In this document: piece after piece, positions 11,934 through 21,610 of the stretch
How positions within the stretch are numbered: position 1 is the stretch's first letter
Layout of the letters: each line of letters begins with the position of its first letter
Assembly: GCA_030762935.1 (NCBI GenBank)
Contig: CM060883.1
Span: forward strand, 35,983,501-36,047,500
From: Hymenopus coronatus
Lineage: Eukaryota > Arthropoda > Insecta > Mantodea > Hymenopodidae
Direction of reading: 5' to 3'
Length of the DNA stretch: 64,000 nucleotides
Translations under genes and position numbers: made by a program
Notes under the pieces: model-generated
Databases searched by the model: none
Told to the model about the DNA's origin: nothing
The model's input: only the letters and a program-made list of their open reading frames with translations

Positions 11934-13861
11934 TGTTTTTTGGGTGGGTGGTGAGAGATGACGAAGAAAGGTCGCCGAAGGAAGAGGACTACCGCCGCAA
12001 CCTCACCGTCAGCTGAACCGGGTGAGTCGCCGCCGCCATCACCTAGGAATGGCAGCGCGTTTTGGACGGTTTCTCCGGCTTTAGCTCCCGCTCTTGCCGG
12101 GCAACCGCCAACGCAATCGCCGGTCGCCGCTACCGCAAGCTCCCGGCAACTGCTGCCGCAGTTGCCGGCCTCAGCGCCGCCTTCACTTCCGTCCAAGCAG
12201 AAACGCGGAAACCAAACCGCCTCATACACCGCCGAAGCCACAGCCGAGTGCCAACCGGCCTTCTCGGCTGAGAGCAGTGCCACTCTTCCGCCTCCAGTCG
12301 CCGCAGCCACAGCCGAGCACCAACCGGCCCTCTCGGCTGAGAGCAGTGCCACCCTTCCGCCTCCAGCCGCCGCAGAATGCCGGCAGTTGCAGCCGCACCT
12401 GCCGGCCAGCAAATCATCCACCGCCGCTGTGACCAAGCCATGTACAACGCAGCCGCCGCAGCCCAACCAACCTGTGCTTCCTGTGAGGCACAGCGCGGTG
12501 ATCCGGGGAGTTCCGCTGGACCTCCCCCACCGCTTCTTCACCGCAGCAGCTCGCCACCAGTGGCCCTCAGTGATACGGGCTTCCCGTATCACTAGTTCGA
12601 GGGGTCCAACACCATTGGTGCGCCTCGAATTCTCCGACGCAACCGACTACACTGCAGCCTTGACTGACGGCCTGCTCATCTGTGGGCGCCGTCACACAGT
12701 TGAGGCCAGCAGAGGTAGTCGCCAGCTTCCATGTCGCCGCTGCTGCGCATTCGGCCACACCGCCGACACCTGCGCTGAGCCCCCACGGTGCCACTACTGT
12801 GGGGCGCCCAGATTGACAGCTGAATGCGCAGCTCATGATCTCAGATTTCGACGCCGGTACTGCGCCACCTGTGATGGCCCTGGTCATTTCACAGGACAGG
12901 CGCAGTGCCCCTATTACCCACGCAGCCGCCGCCACCTGACACCAGCCTCTGCCGCCACTCCCATAGACAAAAAGGCGAGGACTTCAACAACCACCACGTC
13001 GACGCAGACGGAAGACTCCATCACCCATCACCTGCCTGCCGCCACTAACACCCCACAGGCAGATGCGCCATCCGACAGCGCCGTTAAAGACGCCGTGCAG
13101 GACCTGCACTCAGAGGTCCTGCTCATTAGCGGCCGATTGAACACGCTGGAAGAAGCCCTCACTACCATGACCGCAGCCATCTCAGACGCCCACACCACTT
13201 CTACAGCCAACCGTCAAGACACCGATGCCATAGCCCAGAATAAGGTCACGTCCGAGTTCCTCTTGGAGCTGGACGTCCTCTACACCCTACTACAGGAAAT
13301 CCACGACGTAAACGCCAGGATCTTGGAGGCCAACCAGGACCTCTATGTTCAAACTTCAAAATTGCCATTACGCCTCACCTTTCTGGATGACCTACTCAAG
13401 GGAACCCGAAAGGACGTCAATAAATGCTATACTGCAGTTCTTGACAGCCAAGAACTGACAGTCAACAATGTAGCCGAGCAAATTTCAAATAGTCACCATC
13501 GGATTCTGCAGGACCTTACCACCAAATCATGCCCTCTCACACACACCCGCAACACCAGACATCAGTACTAAAGCTCACCCAAGACTCCCTAGCGCTGTAC
13601 TCAGGGCCCTCGGGTCATGTTTACAGACTAGATAAGCCATTCCTTGTTGCAGCCCCATGTGCTGCAGCAACATCAACTTTACCCATAATCACGGAGGTGC
13701 TATCGCGGAACTCCATCATTCCCCATTCACTGTTCCTTTCCTATCTCACCCGATTTTTCCCTTCTAATCTTCACCCAATGGCGAGATAAGCCATTCTTTC
13801 AACCCTCCAACTCTCTCTCTGTCTCCCCTTTCCAAAAAAAAAAATAAAAAAAAAAAAAAAA
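11934..13861 (+). mobile_element. ORF1-only LINE-like retroposon
   Basis: A 1.93-kb insertion bounded by the direct repeat TTCATTACAT (11924-11933 and 13862-13871), with a poly(A) tail at about 13836-13861. It holds one intact ORF (11958-13571), a 5' leader of only 24 bp and a 3' UTR of about 265 bp, with no reverse transcriptase or endonuclease frame. It is visibly GC-richer than its surroundings. TSDs plus poly(A) indicate target-primed insertion in trans by another LINE. Comparable known cases are HAL1 in mammals and the gag-only HeT-A of Drosophila. It could also be a retrocopy of an mRNA from a gag-like gene, although no AATAAA is seen just before the tail. Confidence 0.8.
11958..13571 (+). 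CDS. LINE ORF1 / gag-like CCHC zinc-knuckle protein, 537 aa
   Basis: By family resemblance this is the RNA-binding ORF1 protein of Jockey/I/R1-type non-LTR retrotransposons, which coats element RNA. The N-terminus is basic (KKGRRRKR, residues 3-10), followed by a Pro/Ala/Ser-rich low-complexity segment (20-170). That segment contains a 23-residue unit repeated in tandem (98-120 and 121-140, matched by a 69-bp DNA repeat from 12249). Residues about 176-250 look like the RRM-like domain that precedes the knuckles (GVPLDLP, PLVRLEF, GRRHTVEAS). Knuckle 1 is C259-x2-C-x4-H-x4-C272. Knuckle 2 is C278-x2-C-x3-R-x4-C290, with Arg285 where His is expected. Knuckle 3 is C302-x2-C-x4-H-x6-C317. Residues 372-460 look helical and coiled-coil prone. 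The first ATG of the insertion is used, and the frame is uninterrupted to TAA. Expression cannot be judged. Confidence 0.8.
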   Translation: MTKKGRRRKRTTAATSPSAEPGESPPPSPRNGSAFWTVSPALAPALAGQPPTQSPVAATASSRQLLPQLPASAPPSLPSKQKRGNQTASYTAEATAECQPAFSAESSATLPPPVAAATAEHQPALSAESSATLPPPAAAECRQLQPHLPASKSSTAAVTKPCTTQPPQPNQPVLPVRHSAVIRGVPLDLPHRFFTAAARHQWPSVIRASRITSSRGPTPLVRLEFSDATDYTAALTDGLLICGRRHTVEASRGSRQLPCRRCCAFGHTADTCAEPPRCHYCGAPRLTAECAAHDLRFRRRYCATCDGPGHFTGQAQCPYYPRSRRHLTPASAATPIDKKARTSTTTTSTQTEDSITHHLPAATNTPQADAPSDSAVKDAVQDLHSEVLLISGRLNTLEEALTTMTAAISDAHTTSTANRQDTDAIAQNKVTSEFLLELDVLYTLLQEIHDVNARILEANQDLYVQTSKLPLRLTFLDDLLKGTRKDVNKCYTAVLDSQELTVNNVAEQISNSHHRILQDLTTKSCPLTHTRNTRHQY

Positions 13862-13871
13862 TTCATTACAT

Positions 13872-14120
13872 CCACGAACCTTCCTGTCCCTTATCTCTGT
13901 TCCCATCATTTGCCACCAACCTCTTTTGGAGTTGAAGGATCAGGCGACTGGATTCGCTGAGTTGCAACTGGATGGTGATTTGCACTTGTACAGGTTTATC
14001 CTGGTATCCTCATCAGTACAGCTCAACCGGTTCTGGTGCCCCCTCTGGGGGACCGCCAGAGATCTAGAGCTCTTGAACAGGGACCGTGCAGCATTGGAAG
14101 CGTTACTTTTGAAACCGTAA
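13872..14120 (+). mobile_element. Continuation of the interrupted older repeat
   Basis: Sequence to the right of the ORF1 insertion. It is GC-richer than bulk DNA, with a short open frame at 13926-14120 that matches no family I know. It is cut by the Harbinger derivative at 14121 and probably resumes at 15025. I take 11795-11933, this segment and 15025-15195 as one pre-existing repeat or unique region; which of these it is remains open. Confidence 0.4.
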
Positions 14121-15024
14121 AGCCGATGTCCCACGGTCAAATATGGTTTGTTCCAATAGTCTTCAAACTACAAATTGGATCGTGGGACATCGGATGATTT
14201 CATCGCATGCAATTTCTGTTCCATTTTTGGTCCAATTCAGTTTGCTACAACAAGAAACAGTGGTTTCTAATTTTTGATCCAAACGTATGACATCAACCAA
14301 TTAGCGACCTGGTGGTAATGGCATAATAAGATGACAGCTGGCGCTGGGTCTTCCTTCACATCCACGGGATTGTTTGTGTGAAACTTTGCTGTGCCCTGTA
14401 GACTTTGTCCTAAATAATAGGGTTATAGTAGCTGAGCTATATTTGAAATACACGTTCTTTTGTGCAGCACATATTTATGAAATAATGACTCGGGTATTTA
14501 TAACCCCTGAAAATGTATTTTATTGGATCCATTTGTACCTAACCTTCTTTTCTCAACAAAAATATAAAAACTTGGTCTTATCTTTGATTTGTTGGTATGG
14601 ACTGCCTCATATTTGTGTCTTTCCGTGTGAATTTGCCTCAACTAAGGACAGCAACTTTCCAAACAAATTTACATCCATTCTAAGGAAGTTAAAATAATTG
14701 GCAGGATCAGAAACTAGTTTATTTTGCAGCATACGTAGTACACCTCTTCTTTGGCCTGCATTCCTACGTTCCAGCCATGGTCTGGTCTCGATTTTTTCTT
14801 TCTACTATAATATGTTCTTGCAATGGTACATAAACTAAGCTTGCGACAGCGAACTAAATAATTGTGGACCAGCAAGCTCCACCATTTTCTATCAGCTGTT
14901 CATGTGCATGCTAGAAATATTTGGACCAATACACACTCCCGTGGGAATGGAATGGAGAAATTGTACACAACGTTCATGTTGTATAAAAACTTTTAGACCA
15001 AATTTTGATCGTGGGCCATCGGCT
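14121..15024 (-). mobile_element. PIF/Harbinger deletion derivative with TIRs
   Basis: The ends are inverted: AGCCGATGTCCCACGGTCAA (14121-14140) against the complement of 15005-15024, with 18 of 20 matching, and weaker similarity continuing about 12 bp further in. The trinucleotides TAA (left) and TTA (right) flank it; these fit the TWA target class but are not identical. A third, inverted copy of the TIR core lies at 14179-14194 (ATCGTGGGACATCGG). TGGACCAAT-type motifs are scattered near both ends. A transposase fragment lies on the minus strand, so the element's 5' end is on the right. At 0.9 kb it is non-autonomous. Confidence 0.75.
14607..14801 (-). pseudogene. Harbinger transposase N-terminal fragment
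   Basis: Reading the minus strand, the frame opens after a stop at 14802-14804 and closes at TGA 14607-14609. It contains RPWLERR (14775 downward) followed by FNFLRMDVNLF and LLSLVEA. These match the conserved start of PIF/Harbinger (HARBI1-like) transposases, where R-PWL-RR precedes a NFLRM box about 25 residues later. The DDE catalytic region is absent, and no initiator Met precedes the motif in frame. This remnant supports the TIR-based classification. Confidence 0.7.
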
Positions 15025-15195
15025 TTAGAGACCTCGTCCATGCTTGTGCCTGTCGTCATCCGGATGTGGTGGCCCTTCGGGTCTCTCCTTTCAACCCTCC
15101 CTCCTTAGGGTTGCTAAGAGGTAAATGTTCACAAGAGTCTACCGGAGCTCTGCCCCAGTGTCCTGGGGGACTCGTCCTTGGGTAATCTTAATCCT
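15025..15195 (+). mobile_element. Right remnant of the older interrupted repeat
   Basis: GC-richer sequence (GTGGTGGCCCTTCGGGTCTC, then CTCCCTCCTTAGGG) between the Harbinger right end and an ATIR piece. It is probably the continuation of 13872-14120. No motif identifies it. Confidence 0.35.
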
Positions 15196-15317
15196 AATTC
15201 ATTAAAGGGCAGTTTGGGGTAGAGGTTTTGCTTGAAACCGTTTGTGTCGTATCTATGTAAGATACTGGCCATAAATATCAAATTTGGGTTCGCAGATAAA
15301 CATACAATAGACAAACG

Positions 15318-15350
<33 letters not shown>

Positions 15351-15520
15351 GTACGCATACACAAACAAACACTCACACGTACACACAAGAACTTTTTCTA
15401 AATACTTTTTATCCAAAGAACCTCAAATCGTGTACTTCTGGTGCAATCTATGTATCAAATTTTCTGTGGAATGCAATAACTTCTCCACTGACTCTATGTA
15501 AGCAGTAGAGAAAGTAAAAA
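15196..15520 (+). mobile_element. ATIR element, old, 5' truncated
   Basis: Diverged plus copy: AAAGGGCAGTTTGGGGTAG, the TTTGTGTCGTATC block, an expanded (TC)n plus CA-rich tract, then GTGGAATGCAATAAC and AGTAGAGAAAGTAAAAA. The 3' palindrome has decayed. Confidence 0.75.
15320..15348. repeat. (TC)n microsatellite inside an ATIR copy
   Basis: About 14 TC units lie at the family's usual microsatellite position, here next to a CA-rich stretch. Confidence 0.95.
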
Positions 15521-16385
15521 TTATATACATTAAGAGATTGCCAAGAGATAGATATTTCTTGACTTCGTCTCGTATTTTCAAACTCTGTCTCTTTCTCTAA
15601 CAATGCACTTACCGCGCTTGTGTCTTAATACAGCATTGTTTTATTTCAGGAGTGCCAACTTTTTATGAAATCTGGAATCTGCATGTGAATTTTCGGATTG
15701 AATGCAAATATATGCTCTACATTATTACTTCAACCAAATAGTAGAAATAATAATCTTGAGCCTGCTCCACAACATCAAAATTTGACGTGAAATGTTGAAC
15801 TACATCTGTTAACATTATCTTGAGTCTATTCGGAAAGCAGCTCAACAAAATCGATCTGCTTAAAGGGAACGAGTTCCTCCTATCCACACAATGTTAAATA
15901 TGCAAACTCTTGTCACGCTCAACTCCTAGAATATTCAATCTTATGAGATGAAAACTGGCCATTGTATTCTACGTAATTGTTACTGCCTATTAAATATAAT
16001 TATGTTGATATTATTCATTATGATTATTTTTCCAGATTTCTGTTCGAAATGTTATAAACAGAGCTAGGAAGCTCGTACCAATTGTCTTAGGCAGAGTAAG
16101 AGCGGCCTGGCTGGCAATACCACGCCGTGTTTCTTGCACGAGCAAAGGTCAACGTAAAGTGCAATCCATTATTGCAAAGCCGGTATCACTGCACATCACA
16201 GGACCACGTGCATAGCAAGAAAGACGCTCGAGTAACATCTTTGTTCTGCTCAAATGTAATCAAAGTCGATTCGTTTTACAGTCATAGTAAATTTTCTACC
16301 AGTGTACTTATTCGTGTACTTATTTAGAAATCGATGACAGTTCTAGTTTACAAACTGCACTATCATTATATATTATTTATATATA
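15521..16385. other. Unassigned spacer
   Basis: AT-rich, with no gene, SINE boxes or known repeat recognised. Confidence 0.5.
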
Positions 16386-17249
16386 TTTTTACGTTCTCTA
16401 CACGTACTATGTACATAGTGTATAAAGAAGGTATTGCATTCCACCCAAAAATTCGATACCGATATTTCACCGGAAATGCATGCTATGGATCCCCTGAATC
16501 AAAAAAAAAAAAAGAAAGCCTTTTCAGAAAAAGGTCCGTGTGTGTTTGCGTGTGTCTGTGGACAGCATAGCTCAAAAACGAAAAGACCGTTAAATACTAC
16601 ACTTGGTATTTAAGTTTGGTATCTTCCAAGGATGCGACACGAAGATTTTCAAGGAAAAACCCCACCCCCAACTATCCTTTACATGGAACCTTTTTCGAAA
16701 ATTTTGATTTTCTTAAAAATGGCTCTAACGATTTTGATTAAAATGTCGTATATTAAAGATATTTACCTGGCAAATAAAATGCATATCTTGAATTTTCTCG
16801 GAATAGCCTCTGAAGACCATTTTATTCTGGCTCAATTTTACGAAATTTTGCATAACTGCTAATCCGTAAGAGACGGAAAAATCTTATTACACAAAAAATG
16901 TAGAGCACGTTGAAAAACACAATTTATGTTTTATACATTTTTTTCGTGGAGTTGATCGTTTTTGAGATATTCCTTGTTTTTTGGTTTCAGCTTTGAAAAA
17001 CTTATTCTTTGCTTATACAGGAATTTGTCAACTCCTTCCATATAAACAAAGGAACTTCAGTTACATAGCAACCAACTTTTGACTATCATTTAACTTATGG
17101 TACTTCGCTTCCACTTACAAGGAAGCAAGTAATAAGACTGTTTCTGCTAATTTTTTCTCGATTAGTATGAAGTAAATAGAAGCATAAGATTTTTAACAAT
17201 AATTTGTTACAGAGATGAGGAGAAAGTCATGTGAATGGAAGACATCAGA
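16386..17249 (-). mobile_element. ATIR element, full length
   Basis: Minus copy, subfamily B. It starts at the 3' palindrome (CTCTACACGTACTATGTACATAG) and ends GACATCAGA. The recurrent 76-codon frame is open at 16632-16862. A SINE tail is adjacent on the right. Confidence 0.9.
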
Positions 17250-17470
17250 TTTTTTATAGCTTAACGTCCTTAAGCCTGGTTGGTCATATTGAACGATGAA
17301 TGAAACTGGTGACACGATGCTCAAATGATCTCGGGGTCCATGGAGCTTAAATTACTCGATATTCGTCTTCTCAGGATAAGGAAAACCCCCGGAAAAACCT
17401 TATCTAGGTGGCTCACCCTAAGCGAGATCCGAACTCGTGTCCTGTTGTATGTGAGACAGACAAAGAGTTT
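17250..17470 (-). mobile_element. tRNA-derived SINE, family S1
   Basis: Inverse copy of the SINE at 49068. Shared blocks read on the minus strand are GAGTTCGGATCTCGCTTAGG (B-box region), the GAAGACGAATATCGAGTAA region, CATGGACCCCGAGATCATTT and ATATGACCAACCAGG. The tail merges with the T run ending the neighbouring ATIR copy. The A-box side is truncated. Confidence 0.8.
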
Positions 17471-17528
17471 CTTGAAGCTGAACCTAACCTCAGTTCTAAG
17501 CTCGTTTAATATATTTTTACTCCTGTGA

Positions 17529-18198
17529 CGATTTTCTCATAAAAGACTAACGATTTTGATTAAAATATCGTGTATTAAAGATATTTACATGACAAAGAAA
17601 ATATATATCTGAATTTTCTGGGAAAAGCTTCTGAGGACCTCTTTATTCTGGATGATTTTGATTGAATTTTTCATTACTGGTAAACCGTAAGAGATAGACA
17701 AAAACTTATACAACAAATGTAGATCACAATAAAACACACAATTTATGTCATATACATTTTTTCGTGGAGTTGGCCGTTTTCGATATATTCCTTCTTATTG
17801 ATTTCAGCTTTAAAATACTTAAACTTTTCTCATACGGGAACTTGTCAACTCCTAGCCACGCAAAGAAATGGATATCAATCCCATAGCAACCACATTTTAA
17901 AACATGTGACTGTCGGTTTAGCCTAGTGTATTCCCTTATTTCCCTTTTACTTATAAAGGAACGAAATAATAAGACCGTTTCTGTTAGTGCTTTAGAAGAA
18001 ACTTATTAACAATAATTATTTACAGAGATGTAGAGAAAGTCATGTGCATGGAGCATATCAGGTTTTTTTTCTAAAAAAGCTTTCTTTTTGTACTCAGGGG
18101 ACCTCAAAATGCATTTTTTCGTGAATTCCCGGTATCGCATTTTTTGGTAGAATGCAATATTTTCTCTACACACTATGTATCTAGTATTGTAGAAAAAA
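17529..18198 (-). mobile_element. ATIR element, 3' truncated, composite
   Basis: A minus copy lacking its 3' third (starting at the GATTTTCTCAT block) ends at 18062 with the degenerate terminus ATATCAGG. A plus-oriented 3' fragment follows directly (18063-18198; TTTTTGTACTCAGGGGACC through the hairpin remnant). This is the inverted-3'-fragment architecture again, on the opposite strand to 6076. Confidence 0.8.
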
Positions 18199-19079
18199 TC
18201 TGATGTGTACCATTCACATGACTTTCTCTATATCCTTGTGACAAATTATTCTTAAAAAGCTTATGCTTCTATTTACTTCATGCTAATCTAGAAAAAATAG
18301 CAGAAATAGTCTTATTACTTTCTTCCTTGTAAGTAGAAAGGAAATAAGGGAGTAGCATAGGTTAAAGCGATAGTCAAAAGTTGGTTACTATGTGACTGAA
18401 GTTCCTTTGTTTGTATGGGCATGAGTTGACAAGTTCCTGTATGAGAAAGGTTAAGATTTTCGACCCTGAAAACAAAAACAAGGAATATCTCAAAAACGAT
18501 TAACTCCAAGAAAAAAATGTATACAACATAAATTGTGTGTTTTAATGTGCTCCACATTTTTTGTGTGGTAAGTTTTCTCTATCTCTTACGGTTTAGCAGT
18601 TATACAAAATTCCGGAAAATTCACTCACAATAAAGTAGTCTTCAGAGGCTAATTCCAGAAAATTCAAAATATATATTTTATTTTTCGGGTAAATATCTTT
18701 AATATACGATATTTTTATCCAAATCGTTAGAGCCATTTTTTAGAAAATCAAAATTTTCGAATAAAGTTCCATGTAAAGGGTAGTTTTGGATAGGGGGATT
18801 TTTCTTTAAATCTTCGTGTCACATCCCTGGAAGATTCTAAACTTAAATACCAAGTTTGGTATTTTACCGACTTTTCGTTTTTGAGTTATCGTGTTCACAG
18901 ACACACGGACATAGTCACACGGACACACGGATACACACACATGGACCTTTTTCTGAAAATACTTGTTTTAGATAAAGGGGATCCTAAAACATATATTTCC
19001 GGTGAAATCTCGGTATAGAATTTTTTGGTGGAGTGCAATACCTTCTCTATACACTAGTTCGTATAGAGAAAGTAAAAAT
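18199..19079 (+). mobile_element. ATIR element, full length
   Basis: Plus copy, subfamily B, from TCTGATGTGTACC to CGTATAGAGAAAGTAAAAA. It follows the composite copy without a gap. Confidence 0.9.
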
Positions 19080-19662
19080 AGAATAGACAAGGTAAATAAT
19101 ATTAATCTGATTTGTTTTATCTTACTTAAGTTATAGGGAAAGTAAGAATGAGGTGAAAGTGGAAACCGGGGAAGCTATCGTGAACAATGCTATCCTTTTA
19201 CACGCAAAAATATCAAGCGCCTCAATAGAAGTGTCGATGTGATCGATCTGTTAGATCGAAGGGAGGAGTGGGGAAAACAGTCGATAGTTTCTTCGCGGTT
19301 TAACAATTAAATAGAGAGGCAAGGGACATCAAAGTGGCGGTGAGAAATATCTCTATTCCTCTTGCAAGAATAATAAAAGATATGATAAAATATTCGGTTT
19401 CCTTTCAACCATTCCCACAATTTTTTTAGAGGTTAGTGAATTATTAATTTTGTGCATGTCGTTGGCATAAAACTTTTCGTGATGTAATAAACTATTCTCC
19501 GACGATTTATGTAAATTGTTTGTAATTACTGGCGTTCGAAACCGGTTTTAACACGCACCTAAAAGTCAATTTCCTTCATCTTGTAATAAAACATGAGCCA
19601 CTTTCATGGTCAAATCGCTGTTGTCTGGGAAAAATAATTAAATAGCAATTCCATATTAATAA
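19080..19662. other. Unassigned spacer
   Basis: No recognised gene or repeat. Confidence 0.5.
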
Positions 19663-19860
19663 TCTGATGTGTAACATCCACACGACTTTTTCTGCCTGTT
19701 CTGCAAACAAGCTATTTTTACAAAATATTATCCTTTTATCTATATCAGTTAATCGAGTTAAAAATTATCCTAAATTGCCTATTTCCTGCTTCTGTAAATA
19801 GGAAGGAAACTGGGCCAAAGCGAGAGTCAATTTTTTTAAAAGCTGGTCGCTATGTGACAC
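19663..19860 (+). mobile_element. ATIR element, old, 3' truncated
   Basis: Diverged 5' portion: TCTGATGTGTAACATCC, CACGACTTTTTCTG, and the lowered-identity block up to GCTGGTCGCTATGTGAC. Confidence 0.75.
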
Positions 19861-19904
19861 AATTATAATTCGGTTTTCTTATCATGTCAAGAGTAAAAAC
19901 AAAA

Positions 19905-20622
19905 TATGATGTGTTCCATTCACTTGCTTCCTTGTAAGTAGAAGAGAAATAAGGAAGTACCAGTCAAAAGTTGGTTGCTATGTCACTGAAGTTCCTTTGT
20001 TTGTATGGACACGAGTTGACATATTCTCATATGAGAAAAGTATAAGTATTTTAAAGCTGAAACTAATAACAAGGAATATCTCAAAAATGGCCAACTCCTC
20101 GAAAAAAAAGTATATAACATAAAATGTGTGCTTTAACGAGATCTACAGTTTTTGTTGGGTAAATTTTTGCCTATCTCTTACGGTTTACCAGTTTCCGCAA
20201 AAATCATCCAGAATAAATGTCTTCAGAGGCTATTCCCAGAAAATTGAAGATATACATTGTATTTGACATGAAAATATTTTAAATATAAGAGATTTTAATC
20301 AAAATCGTTAAACGGATTTTTGAGAAAATCAAAGTTTTCGAAATTTTTTCAATGAGAAGGGTAGTTGGGGGTGGGGGGATTTTCTTGAAAATCTTCATGT
20401 CCCATCCTTGGAAGATATCGAACTTAAATACTTAAAACTTTTCGTTTTTGAAGTATGCGGCCCACAGATACACACACGGACATTTTTCTAAACATGTTTT
20501 TATTCAGGGTTCAGGGGTCTCAAAACATGTATTTCCGGTGAAATCTCGGTATTGAATTTTTGGGTGCAATAAAATACCTTCTCTATATACTATGTATATA
20601 ATACGTGTAGAGAAAGTAAAAA
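19905..20622 (+). mobile_element. ATIR element with 5' internal deletion
   Basis: Plus copy starting TATGATGTGTTCCATTCAC and jumping straight to TTGCTTCCTTGTAAGTAG, which removes the ACTTTCTCTA subterminal repeat and about 95 bp. It ends GTGTAGAGAAAGTAAAAA. Confidence 0.85.
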
Positions 20623-20640
20623 AAGAGATGAAACGAAAGA

Positions 20641-20710
20641 TGAATTCCCATTTGAGAAAAGTATGTCATTTAAAAGTGAATCCTATAACGAGGAATATCT
20701 AGGAACAGTT

Positions 20711-20747
<37 letters not shown>

Positions 20748-21220
20748 ATGGATGATATAAATTATGTGTTTTAACGAGGTGTACAGTTTTGTGTGGATAA
20801 TAGGTTTTTCTCGGTCTCTTGCGCTTTACCGGTTAAGTAAAAACTATCCAAAATGAAGAGGTTCTTAAGATGCTATTACCGAAAATTGAAGGTATACATT
20901 TCGTTTGTCATAAAAACGTCTTAAACATATAGTTTTTTAATCAAAATCATTTGAGCCATTTTTGAGAAAACAACATTTTCGAAAAATGTTTCCATGTAGA
21001 GGGTAGTTTCGGATGGGAGGATGTTATTGAAAATCTTCTTGTCGCATCCTTGGTAGATATTGAACTTAAATATCGAGTTTGTTACACACACACACTTTTT
21101 CTAAACATCTTTTTTGGGATACAGTGGACACTAAAATGTGTATTTCCAGTTAAACCTCGATATCGAATTTTGGGTGGAATGCAGTACCTTCTCTACCTAT
21201 GTACTATGTACTAAGTGGAG
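20641..21220 (+). mobile_element. ATIR element, old, 5' truncated
   Basis: Diverged plus copy from CCCATTTGAGAAAAG to the degraded 3' hairpin CTACCTATGTACTATG. It contains a long A run at 20717-20745. Confidence 0.75.
20717..20745. repeat. Poly(A) run inside an ATIR copy
   Basis: About 29 A residues at a site where other copies have 5-8 A (after the CTCCACG block), so this is a local expansion. Confidence 0.9.
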
Positions 21221-21610
21221 ATCTTCAAGAAAATCCCCCACTCGAAAACGTCTATTTTTTATTCATTTTATTTATTTATGTGTGCATTTAACCAGGAGAT
21301 ATTTCTCGTTATTGGTTTCAATGTTAAAATAATTAAACTTTTCTCAAACGTGAATTTGTCATTACTTTTCCGTTCGTTTTACTCCTGGCCTTACAAAGAG
21401 TACCGAAATTCAATTACACAGCAACAGAGCTTTTAAAAGATTTTATTGTGCCTTTAATCTCGTGTATTCTCTTATTTTCCTGCTGCGTATAAAGAACTAA
21501 GTAATAAGATTCCTGCTAATGTTTATCTTGAGTAGCACGAGGTAGATATATAAACCTGTTTTTGTGAGAAAGCTTCTTCAGAATAGGTAGAGAAAGTCAT
21601 GTGAATGAAC
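21221..21610 (-). mobile_element. ATIR element, old, 3' truncated
   Basis: Minus-oriented piece beginning at the TCTTCAAGAAAATCCCCCAC block and ending TAGAGAAAGTCATGTGAATG. The last 5' nucleotides have decayed. It lies back to back with the preceding plus copy. Confidence 0.75.

Noticed and set aside
12094..12432. Additional plus-strand frames inside ORF1
   Set aside because: Shifted readings of the same low-complexity arm; they lack the zinc knuckles and start inside the true frame.
11864..12592. 242-codon open frame on the minus strand opposite the ORF1
   Set aside because: It lies wholly inside the GC-rich ORF1 and its low Trp/Cys/Arg-rich composition is the reverse reading of Pro/Ala/Ser codons; it is a shadow frame.
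14374..14697. 107-codon plus-strand frame inside the Harbinger derivative
   Set aside because: It overlaps the minus-strand transposase remnant that shows real family motifs, so the plus frame is the shadow.
16386..17249. ATIR element as a SINE or LTR
   Set aside because: No A/B boxes, no poly(A) tail with TSDs, no TG...CA ends, primer site or long terminal direct repeats.
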